Positions 34,434 to 42,046 of a DNA stretch of 42,046 nucleotides are shown piece after piece. The notes under the pieces were generated by a model, which was not told where the DNA came from, ran no database searches, and was given only the letters and a program-made list of their open reading frames with translations. The position numbers and the translations under genes were made by a program. This stretch comes from an uncultured Bacteroidia bacterium (GTDB taxonomy: Bacteria; Bacteroidota; Bacteroidia; Bacteroidales; Prolixibacteraceae): contig CAINVV010000270.1 of the NCBI GenBank assembly GCA_903854235.1, positions 1 to 42,046 of the forward strand, read 5' to 3'. Within the stretch, counting starts at the first letter, position 1. Each line of letters begins with the position of its first letter.

Positions 34434-35600
34434 ATGACTGATACTAAGAAACGGATTGTACTTTTAGGTACCTCCTGGCCCTTTCGGTCAGGTGGCATAG
34501 CGACCTTTAATGAGCGACTGGCCAGGGCCCTGATAAGCCAGGGGTACGACGTCATCATCTATACCTTCTCGCTTCAATATCCAGATTTCCTCTTCCCCGG
34601 GAAAGGCCAGTATTCCGATCAGCCGGCACCCGAAGATCTCGTGATCAGGATACGGGTCAATTCGATGAATCCATTCAACTGGATCTCGGTAGGCAAAGAA
34701 CTTCGCAGATTATCGCCCGACATTCTGATCGTCCGCTTTTGGATTCCACTGATGGCACCTGCCCTGGGCACCATTGCCAGAATGGTCAGAAAAAACAGGC
34801 ATACCCGGATCATCTCCCTCGCAGACAACATCGTTCCGCACGAAAAAAGAATTGGGGACAAGTGTTTAACCGGCTATTTTGTACGCAGTATAGACGGATT
34901 CGTCACCCTGTCCAGAAAGGTTCTGGAAGATCTTAAAAAATTTAGACCCGATGCACCCGCGCGTTATACACCGCATCCGCTTTACGACACATTTGGGGAA
35001 TCGGTACCAACTGAAATTGCATTAAAAAATCTGGGACTTGATCCTACCTATAAATATTTGCTATTCTTTGGATTTATCAGGGACTACAAAGGTCTCGACT
35101 GGCTTTTGACCGCATTCGCGAATTCAGATTTGCGAAAATTTCGCTGTAAACTATTGGTTGCAGGGGAATACTACACGAATCCGGAGAAATATGAGCAGTT
35201 GATCAAGGATTATCAACTGGAAGAGCTGGTGGTTTTGCACACCAGATTTATCGACGACAAATTGATCCCCTCCTATTTTGGTGCCGCGGACATGGTGGTC
35301 CAACCATACAAGAGTGCGACACAAAGCGGAGTCACTCAAATTGCTTACCACTATGAAAAGCCAATGCTGGTGACTGAAGTCGGAGGTTTGGGAGAGATCA
35401 TCCCTAACGGCATTGTTGGATATTCCGTCTCCCCGGATCCGGAATCCATCAGCCAGGCACTCCTCGATTTTTTGGAAAATGATCGGATGGAGGAGTTTGT
35501 TCGGAACATCAAAATGGAGAAAAAACGCTTCTCCTGGGAAAAAATGGTAGAAACGTTTGAGGAACTGGATGAGGAGATACTAAAAAATAGGTTAATTTAG
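34434..35600 (+). CDS. GT4-type glycosyltransferase
   Basis: The 388-residue product has two Rossmann-like domains: an N-terminal acceptor domain with GGIATFNERLARAL and a C-terminal domain with LLFFGFIRDYKGLDWLL and the nucleotide-sugar site VVQPYKSATQSGVTQIAYHYE. Retaining GT4 enzymes add sugars from nucleotide donors; donor and acceptor are unknown. It is alone between surE and rel. The frame is open to 34341, but the ATG at 34434 follows a -7 element and starts the conserved part. Confidence 0.88.
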   Translation: MTDTKKRIVLLGTSWPFRSGGIATFNERLARALISQGYDVIIYTFSLQYPDFLFPGKGQYSDQPAPEDLVIRIRVNSMNPFNWISVGKELRRLSPDILIVRFWIPLMAPALGTIARMVRKNRHTRIISLADNIVPHEKRIGDKCLTGYFVRSIDGFVTLSRKVLEDLKKFRPDAPARYTPHPLYDTFGESVPTEIALKNLGLDPTYKYLLFFGFIRDYKGLDWLLTAFANSDLRKFRCKLLVAGEYYTNPEKYEQLIKDYQLEELVVLHTRFIDDKLIPSYFGAADMVVQPYKSATQSGVTQIAYHYEKPMLVTEVGGLGEIIPNGIVGYSVSPDPESISQALLDFLENDRMEEFVRNIKMEKKRFSWEKMVETFEELDEEILKNRLI

Positions 35601-35673
35601 AACGATCAATTCGACCTAAAACTGTTGTGCAACAAAAACAGGGTTATGAGAAGGATCAATCTTTTTAAATAAG

Positions 35674-37857
35674 ATGGATTTGCAAACTGAAATAGAAAAA
35701 AGGGAGATAGAAGATCTTTACGAGGAGCTGTTGAAATCCTTTACACGGCCGCTTACCCCGGAGAATGTGCAACTGATTAACAAGGCATACCAGTTCGCGT
35801 CGGCAGCTCACATGGGCGTCAGACGCAGATCGGGAGAACCCTACATTGTTCATCCACTCTCAGTTGCAAAGATCGTAGTCAATGAAATTGGACTTGGGAC
35901 CAAATCGGCCGTGGCAGCCATTCTTCACGATGTGGTGGAGGACACCGACTATACCGTGCAGGACATCGAAAAAATGTTTGGGGCCAAGATTGCGATGCTG
36001 GTCGACGGATTAACCAAACTATCTGGAACCTTTGATTCAAAACAGGCCACCAATTTCAGAAAGATGCTGATGACCCTCTCTGACGATGTCAGGGTCATCC
36101 TGATCAAACTGGCTGACCGCCTCCACAACATGCGCACCCTTGATTCGATGCCGCAGAACAAGCAACTTAAGATCTCCTCTGAGACCCTTTATATTTTTGC
36201 GCCTCTTGCTCATCGGCTAGGCCTTTATGCCATCAAATGCGAATTGGAGGATCTCAGTTTGAAGTTTAAAGATCCGGAGACCTATCGACAGATCGAACTC
36301 AGCCTCCATAGTGAAGAGGAGCGTATCAGCTATTTGGTCCACGATTTCATCAAGCCTATTCAGGCCAAGCTTTACGAAGAAAATTTCGATTTTACGGCAA
36401 GTGGAAGAACTAAATCGATCTACTCCATCTATCAAAAGATGCAAACCAAAAACGTCACCTTTGAGGAGATCTATGACCTTCTTGCGGTTCGCATCGTATT
36501 CAAACCCAAGGAAAACTTATCCGAAAAACGGCAATGTTTCGAGATTCTGTCGCTGATCACTGATATTTATACCCCCAAACCAGACCGCATCCGAGACTGG
36601 ATTACTATTCCCAAAGCCAACGGATATGAGGCGCTTCACACGACCGTGATGGGGCCAAAAGGGCAATGGGTGGAGGTGCAGATCCGCAGCGAAAGAATGG
36701 ATGAGATCGATGAACGCGGTTTTGCAGCCCATTATAAATACAAGGGAGACAACTCTTCCGAAAGCGAGCTGGATAAATGGCTCCACAAAATCAGGGAACT
36801 TCTGGCAAACCCGGAATCGGATGCGCTGGACTTTCTGGATGAGTTTAAACTAAACCTTTTCAGTCGCGAAATTGTCGTTTTTACCCCCAAGGGTGAGATG
36901 AAAATGTTGCCCAAGGATGCCACCGTACTGGATTGTGCCTACGATATACACTCTGCACTTGGCCACCATTGCATTGGGGCAAAGGTCAACCATGCACTGG
37001 TGCCTATGAGTTATGTGCTGAAGAGCGGCGACCAGGTGGAGATTCTCACCTCCGAAAAGCAATCCCCCAAACCGGAGTGGATCAACATCGCCGTGACGGC
37101 GAGGGCCAAGACAAAGATCAAGGACTCCTTCAAACAGGAACAAAAAAAACACATCGAGGAAGGGCTGAAAAAACTCACCTATCATTTCGAAAAATTGAGT
37201 GTAAAACCAACCTCCAATACCCTGAAAAAACTGCTTAACCACTACAATTTTCACTCCAAGGAGCAATTGTATGCCGAGATTGGAATGGGGCTTGTTTCGC
37301 TGGATAATCTGGAAGAGGTACTTCAGACGAAATCAGAGAACAGATTTGTAAAATTTTGGAACCTTACTTTCTCTTCTGATAAAAAAGAGGAAAAAATCGA
37401 CAAAAAGAAGCCATTTCTCCTGACAGAAGATTCCAAACAGTCGAACTACAAGTTGGCACCCTGCTGCAATCCCATACCAGGCGACAACGTGGTCGGTTTT
37501 GTTTCGGAAGACGAACAGATCATCATTCACCGGAAGACCTGCCCGGAAGCAATCAAGCTGATGTCGAGCCACGGAGAAGATATTGTCCAGGCAACCTGGA
37601 ACAAATTCAAGGTCCTCTCCTATCTTACCCACATATATGTGCGCGGATTCGACCGGCAGGGTATGGCCAACCAGATTACCAACATCATCTCCAACGAATA
37701 CGGCATCAACATGCGATCCATCAACCTGGATGCACACGATGGTATTTTTGAAGGGCATCTCTATGTTTACATCCACAATACGGACAATTTGAATACCCTT
37801 CTTACCAAATTGCAGAAACTAAAGGGAATTGATTCTGTAACCAGACAGGACAACTAG
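35674..37857 (+). CDS. Bifunctional (p)ppGpp synthetase/hydrolase (RelA/SpoT family)
   Basis: The 727-residue product has an HD hydrolase domain (about 45-200, with His60, HD at 85-86 and LADRLHN), a synthetase domain (about 240-360, with GRTKSIYSIYQK and VEVQIRSERMDEI), a TGS domain (about 400-460) and an ACT domain (about 655-727). The RIRD motif before WITIPKANGYEALHT is of the RxKD type found in bifunctional Rel/SpoT rather than the synthetase-only ExDD type. Both active sites look intact. It makes and degrades the alarmone ppGpp. The stop shares CTAG with the convergent gene. Confidence 0.96.
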   Translation: MDLQTEIEKREIEDLYEELLKSFTRPLTPENVQLINKAYQFASAAHMGVRRRSGEPYIVHPLSVAKIVVNEIGLGTKSAVAAILHDVVEDTDYTVQDIEKMFGAKIAMLVDGLTKLSGTFDSKQATNFRKMLMTLSDDVRVILIKLADRLHNMRTLDSMPQNKQLKISSETLYIFAPLAHRLGLYAIKCELEDLSLKFKDPETYRQIELSLHSEEERISYLVHDFIKPIQAKLYEENFDFTASGRTKSIYSIYQKMQTKNVTFEEIYDLLAVRIVFKPKENLSEKRQCFEILSLITDIYTPKPDRIRDWITIPKANGYEALHTTVMGPKGQWVEVQIRSERMDEIDERGFAAHYKYKGDNSSESELDKWLHKIRELLANPESDALDFLDEFKLNLFSREIVVFTPKGEMKMLPKDATVLDCAYDIHSALGHHCIGAKVNHALVPMSYVLKSGDQVEILTSEKQSPKPEWINIAVTARAKTKIKDSFKQEQKKHIEEGLKKLTYHFEKLSVKPTSNTLKKLLNHYNFHSKEQLYAEIGMGLVSLDNLEEVLQTKSENRFVKFWNLTFSSDKKEEKIDKKKPFLLTEDSKQSNYKLAPCCNPIPGDNVVGFVSEDEQIIIHRKTCPEAIKLMSSHGEDIVQATWNKFKVLSYLTHIYVRGFDRQGMANQITNIISNEYGINMRSINLDAHDGIFEGHLYVYIHNTDNLNTLLTKLQKLKGIDSVTRQDN

Positions 37858-38621
37858 TGTTTTTTCAGTGCCTTGTTGATTGCATCGGTTGCCAACACTT
37901 CCATTACTTTGTAGCCTTCCTTGTTCGGATGTACTCCATCCTGTGAATAGGCAGCCTTCATCCCTTTTCTGTCATCAACAACCGAGGAAAAATAATCCAG
38001 GTAGTCACAGCCATTTTTAGCCGCGTATTCCTTGATCCATTTGTTGACGGTTATGATCTTTTCGGCTGGCTGGAGTCCGGGTTTCCATGGATAATCATAA
38101 ACTGGCAGGATGGAACAAAGAATAACCCTGATCTTGTTCGCTTTTGCCAATTCAGCCATCGAAGCTAAATTGTCTTCAATCATCTCAAGTGTGGATGGGC
38201 CGGTATTCCCAGCAATGTCGTTGGTGCCACCCAAGATCAGTACAACTTTAGGCTTCAGATTGATCACGTCGGCACGGAAGCGGCACAGCATCTGAGGTGT
38301 GGTCTGACCACTTATTCCCCTGTCGACATAGGGCTTTCCTGCAAAGAATTCAGGAGAACTCCTGATCCAGCCATCTGTGATGGAGTTGCCCATAAATACC
38401 ACCCTGCTTTCACCTTGGGCAGGCATTCCTAACTTTTCGTTCGCGTCACGGTAACGGCCAAAATTGGGCCAGTCGTTCTTGATCCGCAACAACTGTTCAT
38501 TCTCTTTGGTAAGCTGCTCCACCGTTTTGGGTGCCGGCAGGTCGGATTTTTGTGCGTGGACCATCAAACCCATTGCAAAAATGGCTACAAGTAAACAGAC
38601 ACGTTGCTTTAAATTGTTCAT
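37854..38621 (-). CDS. Exported SGNH/GDSL-family hydrolase
   Basis: The 255-residue product has a signal peptide (about 1-24, MVHAQ) and SGNH blocks: VFMGNSITDGW (nucleophile Ser), ISGQTTPQM, GGTNDI (Asn) and DGVHPNKEGY (Asp and His). It is an esterase or acylhydrolase acting on acylated sugars or lipids outside the cytoplasm; the substrate is unknown. The ATG at 38621 gives the signal peptide; the longer frame is rejected. It converges on rel and follows the bicupin gene. Confidence 0.88.
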   Translation of the reverse strand: MNNLKQRVCLLVAIFAMGLMVHAQKSDLPAPKTVEQLTKENEQLLRIKNDWPNFGRYRDANEKLGMPAQGESRVVFMGNSITDGWIRSSPEFFAGKPYVDRGISGQTTPQMLCRFRADVINLKPKVVLILGGTNDIAGNTGPSTLEMIEDNLASMAELAKANKIRVILCSILPVYDYPWKPGLQPAEKIITVNKWIKEYAAKNGCDYLDYFSSVVDDRKGMKAAYSQDGVHPNKEGYKVMEVLATDAINKALKKH

Positions 38622-38657
38622 TTTTATAAAATTTAGTGGTTCATAATATAATTTCTG

Positions 38658-38713
38658 GATGCTGAATGAGTCAAAATCAAGAAGTGAATGTCCCCTTGCT
38701 TCTTGCCAGCATC
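38658..38713 (-). repeat. Nested inverted repeat between the bicupin and SGNH genes
   Basis: GATGCTG (38658-38664) pairs with CAGCATC (38707-38713), and inside it CAAGAAG (38678-38684) pairs with CTTCTTG (38699-38705). The two stems are asymmetric. It lies 13 bases after the bicupin stop on the minus strand and may slow or process the transcript. Confidence 0.45.
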
Positions 38714-38725
38714 TCTGATGAAAGC

Positions 38726-39535
38726 TCAATGCGACAACACTTTATGAGCCGGATCGCTTTTCAAAAACCTGAATGCATAATATTCGCATATTCCCTTGCC
38801 AAAATTTCTGATTCCGTGAGGGTCATTCCCATTTAACAACACAAAAGAACCGGCGCCGAATTGATGCGGCTGACCATTAATCAGTTGCTCTACAATACCG
38901 GATTTAATCAAAATAATCTCATCATCGGGATGCGTATGCGGATCATGACTTTTGATCCCTTCCCTCAGGGTGGTCACGTGCATTTCAAAATCAAACAAGT
39001 AGTTCGTTGGACGATTGAAAAATTTACGGGAACCTCCTTTTTCAGTGACTGTGAACGGAACCTCGTCCCATATCTTGATTTCCGACATTAGTTGTCCATT
39101 TGGGGTCAAGGGAACAAAATGGTCTGCATTTTCCCATTGCAGCATGTAATAAGTGGCCGGTTTTCCGCCCTGATTCTCAATTTTAAGTTTATCCCCCGCT
39201 AGCATCAAAACCACACTACCACTTTTCAGCAATTTCTTCACTCCGTTAAGTGTTTGCAGTATCTCCCCATCCTTCACGATGATTAATTTCTCATATCTGG
39301 ACTGAATGTCTTTCCCTGAAACACTTTTTCCTGGATTAATGGTGGTAGCGTGCATATCCAGATAATCCAGATGGTTGGTGCTGCCTGTCAGAAACTGCCT
39401 GCACTCTCCGCTCTTAGTCTTCATTACCTTGGTATTTTCCCAATAATAAACATTCGATTTAAATGGAATACCTGCTCCTGCATGAACGGAAGTGAGCAAA
39501 GAAGTCAATATTAATACAAAGATTGTCAATTTCAT
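38726..39535 (-). CDS. Exported bicupin protein
   Basis: The 269-residue product has a signal peptide (about 1-20) and two cupin-like beta-barrels. The second has PHTHPDDEIILIKSG, with the two His and the acid of a cupin metal site, and later a GNDPHGIRN His; the first lacks a clear metal set. Bicupins include ureidoglycine aminohydrolase and other small-molecule enzymes; the substrate here is unknown. A TATCTTTG element lies upstream on the same strand. Confidence 0.8.
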   Translation of the reverse strand: MKLTIFVLILTSLLTSVHAGAGIPFKSNVYYWENTKVMKTKSGECRQFLTGSTNHLDYLDMHATTINPGKSVSGKDIQSRYEKLIIVKDGEILQTLNGVKKLLKSGSVVLMLAGDKLKIENQGGKPATYYMLQWENADHFVPLTPNGQLMSEIKIWDEVPFTVTEKGGSRKFFNRPTNYLFDFEMHVTTLREGIKSHDPHTHPDDEIILIKSGIVEQLINGQPHQFGAGSFVLLNGNDPHGIRNFGKGICEYYAFRFLKSDPAHKVLSH

Positions 39536-39590
39536 CCGGTTTTTTTTTAGTTGGCAGGACTTCCTGCAGACCTCGTTAATTCAGTAACCC

Positions 39591-39598
39591 CAAAGATA
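39591..39598 (-). promoter_or_regulatory. -7 element of the bicupin gene
   Basis: On the minus strand this reads TATCTTTG, an exact TAnnTTTG match, about 55 bases before the start. No -33 partner at correct spacing. Confidence 0.45.
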
Positions 39599-39828
39599 TC
39601 TTTCCTGTACAAAAAATACAGACACAATCAAAAAAAACATCGACGCGTTGAATACCAAGAATGTACTATTAAAAACAGCGAGACATTTCATTAAGGTACA
39701 GGGATGCAGACCAATGAATCCACCCAACAAACAGGCAAAAATGGGGCCAATACCACTCCCTTGCCAACATCTCCATGAATGTATTGCTTTTTATTTTTAA
39801 AATTCATCCGAAACATTAAACTTTCGGT

Positions 39829-39836
39829 TAAATTTG
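39829..39836 (+). promoter_or_regulatory. Possible -7 element of the isomerase-like gene
   Basis: TAAATTTG matches TAnnTTTG, 131 bases before the ATG. No TTG at 19-21 bases upstream. Confidence 0.35.
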
Positions 39837-39967
39837 CTTCGGTTCAATTTCTGTTAGCCGAAAGTAGCGGGATTACCTGTTCTCACAGAAAATTCGTTTG
39901 TTTTTGCAAAATGCACAGGATCCAGATAACTAACACGCCAAAACAGATTCAAACAAAAATTAAATTT

Positions 39968-40804
39968 ATGAAGAAAGTATTGCTTTTTTTGTTGATGATG
40001 GTGGCCATTTCCTCCACCTTTGCCCAGGACGCCACCCGCCCTGGTCCACAACCTGCCCCTGAGACCGGCGAAAAATTCAGGATTGGAATGGCCGGTTTCA
40101 GCTTTTTAAAAGTTGATCTTGACAAAGCCCTGGCCACGATGCAAAAAGTGGATGTCCATTACCTTTGCATCAAGGATTTCCATCTGCCGTTTAATAGTAC
40201 CGACGAGCAAATTGCAGCTTTTCACGCGAAGCTCAAGGAAAAAGGGGTGACCGGATATGCGGTTGGACCCATTTACATGAAATCAGAGGCAGAAATTGAC
40301 AAGGCATTTGAATATGCCAAAAGAGTTGGCGTCAAGCTGATCATCGGTGTTCCAAATTACGATTTGCTACCCTATGTAGATAAAAAAGTAAAGGAGTATG
40401 GTTTCAATTATGCCATACACCTGCACGGTCCGGATATTGCCACCTACCAGGATGCGGAGGAGGTATGGAAACACGTCAAGGACCTTGATCCGCGCATTGG
40501 GATGTGCCTTGATATTGGTCATGATACCAGGAATGGCAAGGATCCTGTTGCCGATCTCAAAAAATACCAGTCACGCGTTTTCGATATTCACATCAAGGAT
40601 GTCACCGGCAGGACCAAGCTTGGATACTCTCTGGAAGTTGGACGTGGGATCATCGACTTTCCCGCCTTGGTAAAAATGCTCCGCAAAGTTGGCTACAGTG
40701 GTGTCTGCAGTATTGAGCACGAAATCAACATGAATGATCCGTTTATGGGAATTGCCGAAGACATCGGCTATCTCAGGGGAGTCATCAGAACAACCAAAAA
40801 ATAG
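39968..40804 (+). CDS. Exported sugar phosphate isomerase/epimerase-like TIM-barrel protein
   Basis: The 278-residue product has a signal peptide (about 1-20, MKKVLLFLLMM to TFAQ) and an AP-endonuclease-2/xylose-isomerase-like TIM barrel. Metal-site candidates include NYAIHLHG, CLDIGHD, FDIHIKD and SIEHE. Such exported members are frequent in Bacteroidota beside carbohydrate genes; the reaction cannot be assigned. The ATG at 39968 gives the signal peptide, so the longer frame is rejected. A strong terminator follows. Confidence 0.87.
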   Translation: MKKVLLFLLMMVAISSTFAQDATRPGPQPAPETGEKFRIGMAGFSFLKVDLDKALATMQKVDVHYLCIKDFHLPFNSTDEQIAAFHAKLKEKGVTGYAVGPIYMKSEAEIDKAFEYAKRVGVKLIIGVPNYDLLPYVDKKVKEYGFNYAIHLHGPDIATYQDAEEVWKHVKDLDPRIGMCLDIGHDTRNGKDPVADLKKYQSRVFDIHIKDVTGRTKLGYSLEVGRGIIDFPALVKMLRKVGYSGVCSIEHEINMNDPFMGIAEDIGYLRGVIRTTKK

Positions 40805-40847
40805 CCTTCTGAAACCGAAATAAGCAGCACCTGGTTTCTTCGCTTAT

Positions 40848-40905
40848 AAAAATCTTTCATTTGTGACCGTCAGCTTCGAGACGGCGCAGATGAAGGATTT
40901 TTTTT
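40848..40905 (+). terminator. Terminator of the isomerase-like gene
   Basis: A stem of about 23 pairs (40848-40871 with 40880-40902, three G-T pairs and one bulge) is followed by a run of eight T. It lies 44 bases after the stop. Confidence 0.85.
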
Positions 40906-41116
40906 GTGCCTGTTCCATCTTTAAATCCACATCGACCTTCCAAAATATGTTATTAAACAGTATTTGACAAAATTTCTTATTTTCATATTAATAGTATTAT
41001 TTACTTTTATAAATTTGGTCATCCAAACTGTTCATTTTGGAAGCTTTCTGGCCAAGGTTTACAAAAAGAAGTACCGTATTAATCGGCACATTGGATCTAG
41101 AAAACCATGAATTACC
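40906..41116. other. Intergenic region upstream of the Nudix-type regulator
   Basis: The gap between stops and starts is 312 bases; after the terminator it is AT-rich and holds one -7 element at 41010-41017. Nothing else is recognised. Confidence 0.5.
41010..41017 (+). promoter_or_regulatory. Possible -7 element of the Nudix-type regulator gene
   Basis: TAAATTTG matches TAnnTTTG, about 100 bases before the ATG at 41117. No -33 partner is visible. Confidence 0.35.
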
Positions 41117-41830
41117 ATGAGCAAATCGGCAACTATTCAAAAACTTACTACCATTTACGATATACATCCGAAGCATCACGTGGCTGTAGACTGCTCCATT
41201 TTTGGCTATGAACAGGGTGAACTCAAGCTTCTGCTTTATCCAAGAAGCTTTGAGCCTGCAAAAGGCAACTGGTCACTGATGGGAGGATTTGTGAAAATTG
41301 ATGAATCCATGGAGGAGGCTGCCAGGCGGGTTTTGCTGCAAACAACAGGTTTGCACGACCTCTTTCTGGAGCAGGCAGCGGCTTTTTCCCAGCCGGATCG
41401 GGACCCTGGCGCAAGGGTCATCAGTATGACCTTCGTTGCACTCATTCGCATCGACAAGCACGACAAGGAACTTGTCAGGGAGAGCGGGGCACAATGGTGG
41501 CCGGTAACCAAGCTTCCTAAACTGATATTTGACCATCAGTCGATGATTGAAAATGCCTTGTCACTCCTACAGCAAAAGGCAAGCATCAACTTAATCGGCA
41601 GAGAGTTGCTTCCAGACAGGTTTACCTTGATGCAATTAAAAAATCTTTACGAAGCTATCTTTCAACGTTCTTTTGATCCGGGAAATTTCAGGAAAAAAAT
41701 TCTCTCCCTGGAGATGCTGGAACGGTTGAACGAAAAAAACACCACAGAATCCAAGAAAGGAGCATTTTATTATCAATTTAAAACGGTAGATTTTGGCATC
41801 CGGTCAGAAAGAATCATCAAATTTCCCTGA
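41117..41830 (+). CDS. Nudix-derived transcriptional regulator (NrtR/AraR-like)
   Basis: The 237-residue product has an N-terminal Nudix-like domain (about 18-145) and a C-terminal winged-helix domain (about 155-237) with FTLMQLKNLYEAIF, the plan of NrtR and the Bacteroidota arabinose regulator AraR. The Nudix box (about 57-79, GFVKIDESMEEAARR then VLLQTTGL) lacks the catalytic Glu residues of RExxEExG (it reads RVLLQTTG), so it probably binds a ligand without hydrolysing it. The ligand is unknown, a sugar or nucleotide being likely. Target genes may lie to the right. Confidence 0.85.
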   Translation: MSKSATIQKLTTIYDIHPKHHVAVDCSIFGYEQGELKLLLYPRSFEPAKGNWSLMGGFVKIDESMEEAARRVLLQTTGLHDLFLEQAAAFSQPDRDPGARVISMTFVALIRIDKHDKELVRESGAQWWPVTKLPKLIFDHQSMIENALSLLQQKASINLIGRELLPDRFTLMQLKNLYEAIFQRSFDPGNFRKKILSLEMLERLNEKNTTESKKGAFYYQFKTVDFGIRSERIIKFP

Positions 41831-41944
41831 CGCCGTTTTATGACCAGAGTGTATGGGATTTAAGAGGTAGAATCGAATACAGGAAAAGAGGGATCAAACA
41901 ATGCATTATTTGAAATAAGACATTAACAAACATTATAAATACAC

Positions 41945-42046
41945 TAGTGTCCCATTAAAATTGAGACGTTATTAAAAATTAAATAAACTTGGCTCATTAA
42001 GCCTAAATCGTTCTTTGTCATTTTGAAATTTAGTTTTATCAAAGAG
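41945..42046 (-). mobile_element. Probable end of an insertion sequence with transposase C-terminus
   Basis: On the minus strand a frame enters from the window edge (42046) and codes 24 residues, ending in RFRLNEPSLFNF and TAA at 41972. Such a NLF/SLF-F end is seen in IS4-type transposases of Bacteroidota. Just outside it, AGTGTCCCATTAAAATTGAG (from 41945) has the look of a terminal inverted repeat, next to the palindrome ACACTAGTGT. The rest of the element is beyond the window, so the call is tentative. Confidence 0.45.

Larger units (their letters stand above)
39536..39967. other. Intergenic region with divergent promoter elements
   Basis: This gap of 432 bases separates the bicupin and isomerase-like genes. 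It holds -7 elements at 39591-39598 (minus) and 39829-39836 (plus). No coding frame or RNA gene is convincing; the frame open upstream of 39968 has no family similarity. Confidence 0.55.

Noticed and set aside
1-42046. Search for CRISPR arrays, rRNA and tRNA genes
   Set aside because: No regularly spaced direct repeats, no rRNA-like sequence and no convincing cloverleaf were seen by eye; a tRNA scan would confirm.

Overview
The window reads as chromosomal DNA of a Bacteroidota bacterium, probably class Bacteroidia. Three things support this: the gliding-type genes gldD, gldE and a gldF-gldG fusion; repeated matches to the Bacteroidota promoter pattern (TTG, 19-21 bases, TAnnTTTG) with almost no Shine-Dalgarno signals; and conserved gene neighbourhoods (ssb-gldE-gldD-PPTase, surE-membrane protein-lpxB, PadR-PspC). 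I cannot place it to genus from sequence alone.

Layout. 1-5.6 kb: a TamB-like envelope protein and a lone TonB-like protein, then a composite inverted repeat. 5.8-7.7 kb: typA and its terminator. 7.85-10.5 kb: a PadR-PspC-DUF4252 operon with a palindromic operator over its promoter. 10.6-14.6 kb (minus): a LytS/LytTR-type two-component pair behind two LTxxQ-motif (Spy-like) envelope proteins, with two good promoters. 14.8-17.3 kb: map, miaA and smpB. 17.3-19.9 kb (minus): a nicotinamidase-like hydrolase and dsbD. 20.1-22.2 kb (minus): rng, a 30-residue basic COX24/bS22-like protein and an HU-family protein. 22.3-26.5 kb: mutY, ssb, gldE, gldD and a phosphopantetheinyl transferase. 26.6-29.3 kb (minus): an FAH-family enzyme, a DEDDh exonuclease and dnaN. 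29.5-34.3 kb (minus): the gldF-gldG fusion, lpxB, a small membrane protein and surE. 34.4-37.9 kb: a glycosyltransferase and a bifunctional Rel. 37.9-40.8 kb: three exported proteins (SGNH hydrolase, bicupin, TIM-barrel isomerase-like). 41.1-41.8 kb: a Nudix-derived winged-helix regulator of the NrtR/AraR type. The right edge appears to enter an insertion sequence.

Most genes are housekeeping (translation, DNA replication and repair, lipid A, redox, stringent response). The less ordinary parts are the two-component locus at 10.6-14.6 kb, whose 447-residue protein carries an internal duplication; the gldF-gldG fusion; the very small ribosomal-type gene; and the PadR operator. I found no CRISPR array, rRNA or tRNA.
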